A stretch of DNA of 64,000 nucleotides, from contig OZ023210.1 of assembly GCA_963995525.1 (NCBI GenBank), positions 60,257,956 through 60,321,955 on the forward strand, in the 5' to 3' direction. The notes under the pieces are model-generated. The model did not search any database, had not been told where the DNA came from, and worked only from the letters and a program-made list of their open reading frames with translations. Shown here in pieces: positions 1 through 41,639 of the stretch. The stretch's first letter is position 1; each line of letters opens with the position of its first letter. This DNA comes from Escarpia spicata (Eukaryota; Annelida; Polychaeta; Sabellida; Siboglinidae). The position numbers and the translations under genes are program-made.

Positions 1-30593
<30,593 letters not shown>

Positions 30594-32397
30594 TGACACT
30601 GTTGGGTCATGACACAGACTGTGTAATAGTGACACTGATCTGAATTCCTGCGACCGCGATAGAAATAACCGTTACGTGGAGCTAAAACAAACTATGTAAT
30701 GAGCAACCCAATTCACTTGTACAGAAGGCACACTATTTAGTAGCGATAGTAATTATACCACATAGACGTGTTACTTGCTAAAGACACGGACATTGTAGTG
30801 ACATTGACACTAGTGACACGATAGTCTGGCTGCGCCGTAAACCAACATGGCACTTAAATCTAGCAGTCGGCAACTTATCGGTTGTTTCGTAATCCTGTTA
30901 CGAATGTAACATCGCCCATTCCAAGACAAGCTTGAGTGGCGATATACTGGACATTGTGGAGATATACGCTTTGGACATAGCATGTATTACATTATGCTAA
31001 GATTGACAAAACTGCCACTGATTTGCAGATGTACGGCAGCTTCCTGAACTAGATCACTGCTATCTTCCATGACACGTTGTTGTTGTGTAATTATACCTCT
31101 GGAGTCCTAGTTGTCTTGTGTCAATGGTGGTGCACAGACTTGGCAAGAGCTGGAGTTATCTACACTCGAGCTAAATAAGATGCAGTTGCTTACATCTGTG
31201 TTAATGTTATATTGACCCATGTCCATAAAGTCTTTCTTCCAGTTTTACCCATGTGTATTACGAACAAAGAGATGTGATATTCTACGTGGTTACAACGTAC
31301 AGATATTACAAACAATTGACACGTAATGTTGTACAAGTTAGCAGTAAAGGGACACCAGGGTTCGTTCTAGTATTACGAGAATCATGTACGGTTGCGTTGT
31401 AAGTGTTGCAGCTTCCACCTGCAAGTAGTTTTATATGAGCGTGATGTCAGACTGTTACTAATATTGGCATGTTACACTGGTTTGTTACAGCAACTGTTAC
31501 CAACAGCATATTGGAGTATTTACAAAATGTACTCATTCGATTTGTTTTATATGTTACACGAACTAGTTTGGAATATATACATAATTATATGAGAAATCTT
31601 TTAATAACATTTATATGAAGAATGCATAGTGATGAAGGCTGACAGATAACATCTGAAACTCTTTCACTATTGGCAGAGTTTTGTAGCGCGTCACGAGAGA
31701 TCCTGTGTCATGTTAATAGCTATGTTAGTTAGCAGACCAAATGCACTGCAGTAGTTGTAGAAACGATCTTAATTAACACAAGAGTTTCTACGATGTATAC
31801 CGTAAACATATATATGCGTTTTTACATACATGTTTACACTAAATATATATTGATGAATTGAACATATCGTAGTTAATACTTGCCTCATTCCACGGGAGGT
31901 TTACCCCAGTCCTTACTATGCACGAAGGCGTAGTTTGACCTTTCACCTTTAAAATAGTTTGTCCTGTTGGATGACTGGGACCCCCCATACATGACAGGGT
32001 TGCTACTCAACATGATATCATTTATACCAATGACATCAGTTTTGTGGTGACTGTTCTCGAATGACTGCATATAACTTACTAATAACAATTTTACACCAAA
32101 TTTCTGTGTTCTGTTGTTGAAACATTTACTAAATGCACCAACATTTAAACATGACACCAATACCCCATTTCATTCTTGCCTCCCTGAAAATGCTTACATT
32201 ACAGTGCAAATTAACAGGTTTTCCCGGGAAACATCCAGGTCGTTTTACAAGTGATCTGTGTTTTTGATACATATAAAAGAATACACAACACATGTTTTTG
32301 ATATGCTCTGGTTTTCTAGATATGATATATGCTCTGGTTTGTTGCTTCATGTGTGAGTGTAGGCAAGTTAGTATTAAAACCCCTAGACACTTGTTTT
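30594..32397. other. Convergent intergenic region and probable 3' UTRs
   Basis: Lies between the collagen stop and the minus-strand rhomboid stop. Contains the 3' UTR of the collagen gene. No strong polyadenylation signal is placed with confidence; aaataag at about 31174 is a weak candidate. No coding region is supported. Confidence 0.5.
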
Positions 32398-32716
32398 TTT
32401 TAAGTAAAGGCAAGAGTTCTTATACAGCGCAGTATTCAGTCCTCAGGACTGCTCAAAGCACTTTACTCCCTGGCAGACATGTTCAATCGAACACCATCTC
32501 GACTTCTGTGGGAAGCATTCAACCACACTGCAATTAATGCACAAAGACTATTTGTACACAAATATCCACCACTGTCTATAGCCAGGTACTCATACAGCTG
32601 AGTGAACTGAAGCAATGTAGAGTAAACGAACTTGCCCAAGATTCGACACCGCTGCACAGGATTTTAATCCAGATTCTCTCATTTGAGAGTACGACACTAG
32701 CCACTGCGCTCCATGG
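32398..32716 (-). mobile_element. tRNA-derived SINE, near full length
   Basis: On the minus strand it starts gagcgcagtggctagtg, has a B-box-like gattaaaatcc, then gtacctggctatagacagtg and gtggat, and ends near ctttgagcagtcctgagg and a T/A tail. The gtacctggctatagacagtg body is shared with the copy at 36411. Confidence 0.7.
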
Positions 32717-32805
32717 TCATTTGTCTTTGGCAGTCCACCCACTATGCTTGACCATGGCACTCGTATCAGCATGACGTTCACTAGTAGTGCCACCAAGCAG
32801 GCCGC

Positions 32806-32963
32806 TCATGTATAAGCCTTGAGTCCAGTGACATCCCGAAGTAGCCCCAGTCCAGTGGTCAGTCCAGCCGTCACCCCGGCAACATGCGTCACATAGCTGA
32901 CTGACCCCGGGTCATTCACGGCAGCGTAACTTTGCCATATTGCAGTTGCAGCATCGACAGCTA
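32806..32963 (-). CDS. Rhomboid last exon (catalytic His helix)
   Basis: Acceptor cttacag, then VAVDAATAIWQSYAAV, then SVSYVTHVAGVTAGLTTGL and LLRDVTGLKAYT before TGA at 32806-32808. The His in YVTHVAG matches the second catalytic residue. The seventh helix usual in this subfamily is absent. A SINE lies about 90 bp beyond the stop. Confidence 0.85.
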
Positions 32964-35900
32964 CTGTAAGAATAGTGGAAATAAATGAATAAATTAATCA
33001 GCTACTAGATGTTTGATTGTATTGCTTGGAATTTTATCTACCATATATATATATGGAACACTCTACCTAATTACATTAAATCTTCGGACACTCTTGGCAG
33101 TTTTAAATGTCAACTAAAAACACAGTTATTTAGAATATCATTCTAGACGAATGCTAGTAGCTTGTTTGTAACTTTCCTCAGTGATCCAGTGGACTTATTT
33201 ATATTAGTATTAATAATTAATACTTATTTATTTATTTGATTTTATACTACTATATTTTAGTGATTAACTTATGCATTGTATTTTATTAATTGTATTATAT
33301 TGTACTGTGTTTATTTTAAGTTAACATCTTACTACCATATTCCAAATATTTTGTTGCCTTTTTACTGAATTCAATTATTAATATTTTTATTACTATTATA
33401 TGGCACAATTTTTAGTTTAAATGACTTAGTACTAATATTTTATTTTAATGATCATGACGCATGATGTATTGTAAACGCCACGAACAATTGTGGATCTGGC
33501 GCTATAACAAATGAAATATATTATTATAATATACATACCTTTAAATATGACATATAATTTTAGTTAAATTATTACTTATAATTTCTAGAGAATCTCCCAC
33601 ATTACACTGTTATTTACAACTTTGTAACTACATATGTAACCAAGTACATGCTGTTGAGTTAATTTGTTTAAATTAATTAACTACCCAATCTGGGTTATTC
33701 TTGGGAAAAACCCACTTGTATTGTTGTCGGTGTTGTAATTAGCTGTGCTGAGTGCCAATATAAAATATATATGTAATTTGTGAGGTACGTATCAACCAAT
33801 GATTGATGAAGTCAGAATCTTCTTGTCATACAAGCAAGGCTTGTTTGTTCCATGTAATTAATTAAATTAACTAGATTATTGACAATATATAATTAATTAC
33901 CATTTTAGCTGACCCCATCAAATTCACACTTACCTATAATGAATACTGCAGCAATCTTTGGAAGCTTAAATTGCACCTTTGGGTAATTCTGAAAGATCAC
34001 AATGTTCTTTATTTGAGCATATCTTACAAGATATACATTTTATTCAGTCATTCTTATTTCATAAACAACTCCAAAATCATTCGTTTTCAACCTGTAAGCC
34101 AATTTCATTATTTCCAAAATCAGTTGTGGAATTTTGCTTACAAGTTGAATAAAATATGATTATATTAATTTCAGGTAAAAAAGCATTTACCAGTATACAA
34201 ATAGGTATAAATTTCCATCAACTTTGAGCATCATTCAAGAGAATAATCGGTTCATTACTAAGTACTTACCAATAAAATGTCGGCAAGATGGCCAGTCATC
34301 AAAGCACAGCCACCCCCTGATGCACCCACCAGAACAGCAGTCTTGTCAAACACACAAGTAGACAGGGAACCTAAACAGCATATGGTATAACTTAACATAA
34401 CTATAAAAATTACATTACACTACACATACATGCACACACGCATGCCCACCCACCCGCCTACACACACGCACGCATGCACGCACACACGTGTTATGTACGA
34501 TGCGATATTTGAAAAATGCGATGTTTATATCAACAATGTAAAACCTATTTTAAACAGTTGTCAGTTGCATACATGTTGGAATACACTCTCAAAGAATGTC
34601 ATCAGTTTCCACCACATAGCTAAATTCCTTCCGATCTAGATACGATAAGTAACGGGTGCACCTACCGCTATGACGGAAAAACTGTAATTTTCCATCCACG
34701 CGCATAAGCATCTGTCAAAATTGGCTAACACTAAGTGACTAACAGGCGATAACTTAATTTATACGAGACTCTACAGACGGCCTGGTCAGCGGTGCGTGGA
34801 CATTTGCTCACATCGTAAAGCAACTATGCATTGTGATTGTTATGCCTGATCACAATGTTTTCCTACCCAAAGTATGAATACATTAGAAGATTTATGACCA
34901 CTTACCAGCAAGGACCCCTGCCAGGTAGATTGGCCCTACCCGGGCAGAGCCGTGAACAACTTCCAGTGAGACACCGGCTACCAGCTGGATGAACATGTTG
35001 GACAACAGGTGGAGCCACCTGAAACATATACAACTGGGGTGACTGATACGGTGATGGATGGGTGATGATGCTATAGGGTGATGGATAAAATGATGTATAG
35101 GTTGATGGATACGGTGATGGACATGGTGATGGATAAGATAATGGATGGCGTGATGAACAGAGTGATGGATAGGTTGATGGACACGGTGATGGATAAGATA
35201 ATGGATGGCGTGATGAACAGAGTGATGGATAGGTTGATGGATACGGTGATGGACATGGTGATGGATAAGATAATGGATGGCGTGATGAACAGAGTGATGG
35301 ATAGGTTGATGGACACGGTGATGAACATGGTGATGGATAAGATAATGGATGGCATGATGAACAGAGTGATGGATAGGTTGATGGATACGGTGATGGACAT
35401 GGTGATGGATAAGATAATGGATGGCGTGATGAACAGAGTGATGGATACGGTGATGGATAAAATAATGGATGGCGTGATGAACAGAGTGATGGATAGGTTG
35501 ATGGATACGGTGATGGATAAGATAATGGATGGCGTGATAAACAGAGTGATGGATAGGTTGATGGATACGGTGATGGACATGGTGATGGATAAGATAATGG
35601 ATGGCGTGATGAACAGAGTGATGGATAGGGAGACTGACAGATAGACGGTGACACACAGGGTGACAGATAGACGGTGACACACAGGGTGACAGTTAGACGG
35701 TGACACACAGGGTGACAGATAGACGGTGACACACAGGGTGACAGATAGACGGTGACACACAGGGTGACAGATAGACGGTGACACACAGGGTGACAGATAG
35801 ACGGTGACACACAGGGTGACAGATAAAGTGATGGTCAAGGAATAGTGATTTAACCAAAATGCAACAATGATTTACCCAGCATGCAGCAGTGCATAGGAGA

Positions 35901-36916
35901 AAAACCTCCAGAGCTGGTGACACTGGTCAGCTTGGAATGTGAATAGATTCTCTCTTGGAGACAGACGGAGGATGTCCTTCTTGTCATCAGTTGTCAACTT
36001 GATGTACAAAAACACACCTGTCTGAGAGAAGTATCGTGATAGTTAGAAGTAGGTGTCTTACACTGTCTACTGATGTTGTATGACTTGGCTATAAAACATA
36101 GCCAGCCTCAATTTGACTAATATTGTGGCAAACTTGGCTACCAAACATAACCTGGATTTGATGACATGACAATGTGACAGATGCCACTGTTGATGTTTTC
36201 TAAGCTTCATAAGTCACACTGGGAGCTCATCAAAATCTGATTCATTGAAATTAAAAGAACAGTGGCAATATTAAAATAATTCATCATATGTTTATTTACT
36301 AACATATTGAATCACACTTATTATGTGTGTGCACACAGTATAAAACATTATATATATATATATATACATACACATATATATGTACATATATATATATGTA
36401 TATACATATTGTGGAGAGCACAGTGGCTGTGCAATAGAATCAATCCGAATCGAGAGAACCCAGGTTTGAATCCTGTGCTACAATATTGAACTTTGGGCAA
36501 TTCACTAAGTTATATGAATGAGTACCTGGCTATAGACAGTGGTGGATGTGTATGAATAGTCTTCGCGCATTAATGTGCATACATATTCACGCACATACAT
36601 AATATAGGGTGAAAACATTAAGACAACATATTACTCAATAGTGTCATAACAATAAAAACAACAATATTACATAGTAATGCAAAATAAATTAAAATAATAA
36701 ATAAAATTAAATACAAGACACATCTGTGGAGACAAGTAACACAGAGGACACCGGGCATAACAATGACTTGTTGACCGTTGACACTCACCTGCAGTATGGT
36801 GACACAGAACATGAATGGTGCTCTCCATGGAGCCAATGACTGCCAGCCGTCCATAACCACTGCTCGATGCTTAACTGACCAGTCACATGTCAAGCCATTT
36901 CCACAAAGTCCTGCTC
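32806..36916 (-). CDS. Rhomboid intramembrane serine protease (multi-exon span)
   Basis: Exons in transcript order: 36789-36916 (start uncertain), 35876-36021, 34906-35018, 34270-34370, 33934-33988, 32806-32963. Phases fit throughout (0, 2, 1, 0, 1). Family hallmarks: the WR motif (LWRFFSYALLH), HLLSN in TM2, VLAGSL, VGASGG with the catalytic Ser, and YVTHVAG with the catalytic His. The family cleaves membrane substrates (for example EGF-family ligands) inside the lipid bilayer; RHBDL1-3 and fly Rhomboid are the nearest type. From ATG at 36852-36854 the product is about 212 residues, short for the family, and it stops soon after the catalytic-His helix. An upstream exon may have been missed. 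Confidence 0.88.
33040..33540 (+). mobile_element. LINE 3' fragment
   Basis: Positions 33054-33146 encode WNTLPNYIKSS, then FKCQLKTQLF and a stop, the usual C terminus of CR1/L2/jockey-like ORF2 proteins. An AT-rich 3' UTR follows, ending acgccacgaacaattgtgg and ttattataat. It lies in a rhomboid intron, opposite strand. Confidence 0.65.
33934..33988 (-). CDS. Rhomboid exon (start of TM5)
   Basis: 55 bp, NYPKVQFKLPKIAAVFII, acceptor tttcag, donor gtaagt. Matches the segment between the GASGG helix and TM5 in RHBDL proteins. Phase 0 to 1. Confidence 0.8.
34270..34370 (-). CDS. Rhomboid exon with catalytic serine
   Basis: 101 bp, GSLSTCVFDKTAVLVG, then ASGGGCALMTGHLADILL. GASGG holds the nucleophile Ser. 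The next two residues are Gly-Cys where RHBDL proteins have Val-Tyr. Acceptor gtttag, donor gtaagt. Phase 1 to 0. Confidence 0.9.
34906..35018 (-). CDS. Rhomboid exon (HxxxN helix)
   Basis: 113 bp, GWLHLLSNMFIQLVAG, then VSLEVVHGSARVG and IYLAGVLAG. His-Leu-Leu-Ser-Asn gives the oxyanion-hole residues. The LExxHG and YLxGVxAG motifs match the family. Acceptor tttcag, donor gtaagt. Confidence 0.92.
35042..35640. repeat. Composite minisatellite built from ~12-bp gatggat units
   Basis: Higher-order units of about 60 and 72 bp made of ggtgatggataagataatgg, atggcgtgatgaacagagtg and atggataggttgatggatac. All sub-units are multiples of 12, so several frames stay open on both strands (MDKIMDGVMN on plus, SITLFITPSI on minus); these are not genes. 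Confidence 0.9.
35641..35826. repeat. 26-bp minisatellite (7 copies)
   Basis: Unit agacggtgacacacagggtg plus acagat, contiguous with the preceding array but unrelated in unit. It ends about 50 bp from the rhomboid exon at 35876. Confidence 0.93.
35876..36021 (-). CDS. Rhomboid exon (TM1 end, loop 1, WR motif)
   Basis: 146 bp, TGVFLYIKLTTDDKKD, then LFTFQADQCHQLWRFFSYAL and LHAG. The acceptor at 36022-36023 (cttctctcag) keeps phase 0 with the upstream exon; the alternative AG four bases later breaks the frame. Donor gtaaat. Confidence 0.87.
36411..36600 (+). mobile_element. tRNA-derived SINE, 3'-truncated
   Basis: gagcacagtggctgtgcaat resembles an A-box region, then aggtttgaatcc is a B box, followed by gtacctggctatagacagtg as in the copy at 32398-32716. 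It sits after a (TA)n tract. Not a functional tRNA gene. Confidence 0.7.
36789..36916 (-). CDS. Rhomboid 5' exon (TM1 start), boundary uncertain
   Basis: Ends APWRAPFMFCVTILQ at donor gtgagt, in phase 0 with the next exon, giving a first helix FMFCVTILQTGVFLYI. An in-frame ATG lies at 36852-36854 (MDGWQSLAPW). The 5' limit at 36916 is a weak acceptor guess; this could equally be the first coding exon. Confidence 0.6.
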
Positions 36917-38640
36917 CTAAACTGGTCTGTCTCCTACGTTAGCTGCGTGACCAGAATACTTTGAATCGTCCCATATTTTTCATTTGAATGTGCATAATAC
37001 CCGAAGATTATGTTCTGAATCTGATATTTAATTCAGTTCAACGAGTAACAGCAACAACACCAAAATTAATAGAGAATTTGGAAAACAACTACAGAAAATA
37101 AAACCTTGAGACAGTCTGTGTTCAATCATTGGTTGGCAACTATTGACGTTCTCAAGGTAAGAACTTTAGGAAAGATCATATCTTCTGTTTAAGCGAAACT
37201 CATCGAGTTGTCAACTTATCGATGATCTGCCTTTGAATCTGCAGTTCGAAGGCACACATATGTTGACTTCTTTGAGTCTTGACTCGGTGATTCCACTACA
37301 AGTATTGGAATGACTTTGTTTTGCTTTGTGAGTTTTCTTCAGTGCAGCTACTTATTTGAGTCTTGACTAAATCACTCTCATATGAGTCTCTTCTTTGACT
37401 CAATCTGTCCCCATTGAGTCTGTGTGCCACGTTGACTCATATTCTTCATCAAAAGCCTGATCTGACTCAAAGAATCCACACCAAAGGAGGTAATAACCGA
37501 AATAATCCACCCGTGGCCGTGGTGAATTCTTACTCCACAAAATGTCAACTCCGCTTGGACAAAAACACACCTGATAATGTCAACAGTCCAAGATGACACT
37601 ACTGACAAACTACCAAACACAACTCATCATAATGTGTTGTGTCACAGCTGGACTTGATGACATCTAGCACATAGTGACCATGTGTAATTAATTGTGATAT
37701 GTGTCACAGACCAAATATTACAAATCATCAACACAAGTTTTGTTTGAGGTACTGAAGAATAGGATCCCTTTCAAATCTACATAACATAACATTATCAAAC
37801 AACTTAGGTAATTCTAAAGGATAATATATAACTTGCTATTTATACATGTTATGAAGATATCAAAATTCTACTGATAATACATATAGGCTGATTCCTTTGG
37901 AATGTTTTCCTTGGTTTAAATAAAATTTCTTTATGATTCAATGAATTGTATTTCCACATAAGTATTTATCTTTAACAATAGTTTTTGAAACAACACTCAG
38001 CAGGGATAATATTTCATTCAGTTCCACTCACAATTATCACCTTCCAACTTCAATGCCAGATGTTGCAAATATAATGTATAATGCGCATATTACAAATAAC
38101 TGGGCATTAGTGCATATTGGAACAGGCTGTCGCTACAAATTACAAACAATTCTTAGCATCTCTTAATTATAAACTGCAGTTTATTGCACCATCAGGCAAG
38201 TGATTCTACAAAATGTATGTCATTATATATCTAGCATCTGGCGGATGCAAATAAGACAATGCAGTCAGAAATTAATTTGCTATTAATTGAAGTACAATTT
38301 ACAGTGATACAAACAAACATGATACCCGGTACATACAATTATATATTTGCATGGTTTGTGTAGATACAAATTGTATATATATTTCCTAAATTAAACATAC
38401 GCAGACCAGGTATGCATTTAGCACAACGTACGACAGATTGCTCTATTCAGAGACATCGGATATATAACCTTGTCACAGGTTGGCGAGGTTCCCGTAACTA
38501 GCTGGCTCAAGTCTAGATAGGTTCAGAATTAATTAGCTCAGCACATGTGAATGATGATAGCAACAGTGAACAAAGCAGCAAAGAACAGTGAAAATAATTA
38601 TTTTTATTACACAGTAATACAATAACAAGATTTAACAAAA
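36917..38640. other. Intergenic or upstream sequence, no recognised feature
   Basis: Upstream of the rhomboid gene. AT-rich; repeated gagtcttgac-type words near 37270-37460 but no clear array. No supported coding sequence. Confidence 0.45.
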
Positions 38641-38664
38641 TTGCCATCCAGAAAATTAACTCTA

Positions 38665-39925
38665 GATGGCAGGTGGACAAGGAAGCCTTTCGGCTTATTG
38701 AGAGTCCAATAATTTTTATCTACGTGTATCCCGCCCTTTTAAGGTACGTGTCAATTTTATTTTTAAACATATTCACGCTACTAGCACCAACACAATCAGG
38801 AGACAATCTGTTCCATTCATTTACAGTCCTTTGTGAGAATGAGAACTTTCTTATATCTAATCTACACTGCTCCTTTACTAATGTAACTTCATGTCCTCTG
38901 GTCCTAATATCTTTCTTAACTGAGAAAAAAATATTTCTATCAATATTTTCATAACCATTCAATATTTTAAACACTTCTATCTGATCTCCTCTCAATCTCC
39001 TGGTCTCCACATTTTTTTAGGCGTATTTCGTAACTAAGATCCCCAGTTTAGGTATCATTTTAGTTACTCTCCTCTTTACTCTTTCTAGCATATCTATGTC
39101 CTTCCTGCGATATGGCCTCCATGCTTGAATACAATATTCTAAATGAGGCCTAACTATTGTTTTGTACAGTGGTATTATTAGCTCTTTTTCCTTATATGTT
39201 ATGTTTCGCCTAATTAATCCAAGGATTTTATTTCCCTTTGAAGCTGCAATACCGCACTGCTCTAAAACCTTCATATCAGCACTAATGGTTAACCCTAAGT
39301 CCTTTTCTTTTACAGTAGTACTTAGTATATTGTACATCTTCGTTCCCATGTCCTGTGTGGAGGCATTTACATTTTCCAAAATTGAACAACATTTGCCATT
39401 TTTCAGACCATTTTATCAACCTGTCAAGATCATCTTGTAAATGTTGTCTATCTCCATCACTTTTTAATCCTTCTAAACAAGCAAATTTCAACACCTTACT
39501 TGTTATATCGTCATCCAAATCGTTGATATATATTAAGAATAATATAGGTCCCAGTACTGATCCCTGGGTACCCCACTCAAAACTGATTTCCAGTTTGAAG
39601 CCTCCCCATCAACTACTACCCGTTGTCTTCTGTCAATTAGCCATTTTTCTATCCAGTTAATTAAACCATTTTCTAAGCCGTGGGCCTTTAGTTTAAGCAG
39701 TAACCTAATAAGGAAGTCTTCAACACTGAACATTAAAGTAACATCTAAACTCCTATCAAAATACAGTAGAACAGTCTGTCCTAAGATTAAAAATAATTCT
39801 AGTGCCCTCAACAAAATTGTCAAGCGTTGATACCCTACAAGTTCGAGTCCACATAGACTTTGTTTACTAACAACGGGTATTATATCTATCCGAAAGTACC
39901 CGGATAACTGTCTCTGGTTCACATT
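38665..39925 (-). mobile_element. Decayed LINE reverse transcriptase (CR1/jockey-like)
   Basis: Minus-strand fragments in shifted frames: LINWIEKWLIDRRQRVVVDG, VLSGVPRDQYWDL (decayed GVPQGSVLGP), LDRLIKWSEKWQMLFN, KDLGLTISADMK, RPHLEYCIQAW and FSFSQRTVNEWNRL. Ordered as in ORF2 C-terminal halves. Frameshifts and a lost YADD make it inactive. Confidence 0.85.
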
Positions 39926-40229
39926 GATATAGTGTCCTTCAGGCAGTGATGGCTCGCCGACATAATAACAAATAATTTGGATATAAAAGTGTTTTTAAAA
40001 CAAAAATATATTATCCACGCAACCTTGAGTCAACACCAAGACCAGACTGGCTTTGGCTTGCTTAAAAAGTGGTGTGCCTAACATGGCAAATGTAATAATA
40101 ATAATAAGATAACTTCTATTGTGCTTAAATCCTTGGAAACCAAGCTCAGAGGCGCATCAAGACAACAGGATTGGTCAATCTCAAAATCCATAAGGAGTAT
40201 TCCAGTTGTCAACAGATGGGTCAAGGCGC

Positions 40230-41080
40230 TAGTGAGCTACGGTGGATAAGCAAGGTTGTAAAGATAAGTTTTTAAATGACGACAGAATTTTGTAATATTT
40301 TCAACTGATCTAACACTAAGAGGGAGCATATTCCAGAGTTGGTGCAGCAGCAGAAAAAGCCATAGTGTTATTGTTGACTCTAGGAACAAAAAGTAGGTCA
40401 GAACTAGATGATCGAAGCTGGATAGGTTTTCTTACAGGAGTAAGCAGTGAATGCAAATAAGATAGTTGCTTACTGGACAATGCCTGGTATGTAATGGTAC
40501 AGATCTTAAATATTATACGGTATCGTACAGGAAGCCAATGCAGACTTCAAAAATGGTACAGAGCGAGAAAAACGAGGAGATCTTGTAACTACCCTTGCCA
40601 GATAATTTTAGACACATTGAAGTTTTGCAATATCCTTGCTAGCAATAGTTAAGCCTACTGCTAACAAGCACTGTTGCAATAGTTTTATCAACAGAAAATG
40701 CTATATACTGGCAAATACGCCAAAGATCACGAGTATATAATAAAAACAGCAGCGACACTTTTGAGATGTGTTGTAGGACATTGAAGTTACTATGAAAGAT
40801 CACTCATAGATTCCGCACCGAGGTTGCTGGTGCGATGTGCCGATTCAAAATATGCGTAGGAAAAAAACCATCAAGTTTACTACGCTGCATTGATGTACCA
40901 ATAATGATTAATTCAGTTTTATTTGCATTTAATTTCAACTTGCTGTCAGTCATCCAGTGGAAGATATCTTGAAGGCAATCACTAAGTTGGTTAAGGGAAC
41001 AATTTGTATCCAGGGTAGCCACTGAAATGTAGATCGGAGTATCATCAGCATAAAGATGATGATCCAAATTATACTTTTAT
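40230..41080 (-). mobile_element. Second decayed LINE fragment
   Basis: HHLYADDTPIYIS (motif C), then LSDCLQDIFHWM and LKLNANKTELIIIG in one frame. Further on come degraded HWLP, FVPRVNNN and HLKTYLYNL segments of the C terminus. A different family from the element at 38665 by motif details. Confidence 0.8.
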
Positions 41081-41104
41081 ATAACAGAGCTTAGTGGTGT
41101 GGTG

Positions 41105-41630
41105 TAAAGAGTATTAGCTAGGTGGTCAGTGTACGCTGCCTTTAAGAGTATTAGCCAGGTGGTCAGTGTACGCTGCCTTTAAGAGTATTAGCTAGGTGGT
41201 CAGTGTACGCTGCCTTTAAGAGTATTAGCCAGGTGGTCAGTGTACGCTGCCTTTAAGAGTATTAGCTAGGTGGTCAGTGTACACTGCCTTTAAGAGTATT
41301 AGCTAGGTGGTCAGTGTACGCTGCCTTTAAGAGTATTAGCTAGGTGGTCAGTGTACGCTGCCTTTAAGAGTATTAGCCAGGTGGTCAGTGTACGCTGCCT
41401 TTAAGAGTATTAGCTAGGTGGTCAGTGTACGCTGCCTTTAAGAGTATTAGCTAGGTGGTCAGTGTACGCTGCCTTTAAGAGTATTAGCTAGGTGGTCAGT
41501 GTACGCTGCCTTTAAGAGTATTAGCTAGGTGGTCAGTGTACGCTGCCTTTAAGAGTATTAGCTAGGTGGTCAGTGTACGCTGCCTTTAAGAGTATTAGCT
41601 AGGTGGTCAGTGTACGCTGCCTTTAAGAGT
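41105..41630. repeat. 37-bp minisatellite (~14 copies)
   Basis: Unit aagagtattagctaggtggt plus cagtgtacgctgccttt, very homogeneous (ctagg/ccagg variants). It abuts the LINE remnant and a short (TA)n tract. Confidence 0.95.
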
Positions 41631-41639
41631 GTATACATA

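Noticed and set aside
34892..35838. His/Pro/Ser-rich minus-strand frames of 255-302 codons, one running into a rhomboid exon
   Set aside because: Produced by the 12-bp and 26-bp satellites; the rhomboid exon begins at its own acceptor (35018).
36411..36480. Possible tRNA gene from A-box and B-box-like words
   Set aside because: No complete cloverleaf; shares a long non-tRNA body with a second copy, so a SINE.
37378..37620. 80-codon minus-strand ORF upstream of the rhomboid gene as an N-terminal exon
   Set aside because: No EF-hand or other rhomboid N-terminal motif, and no convincing splice sites in phase.
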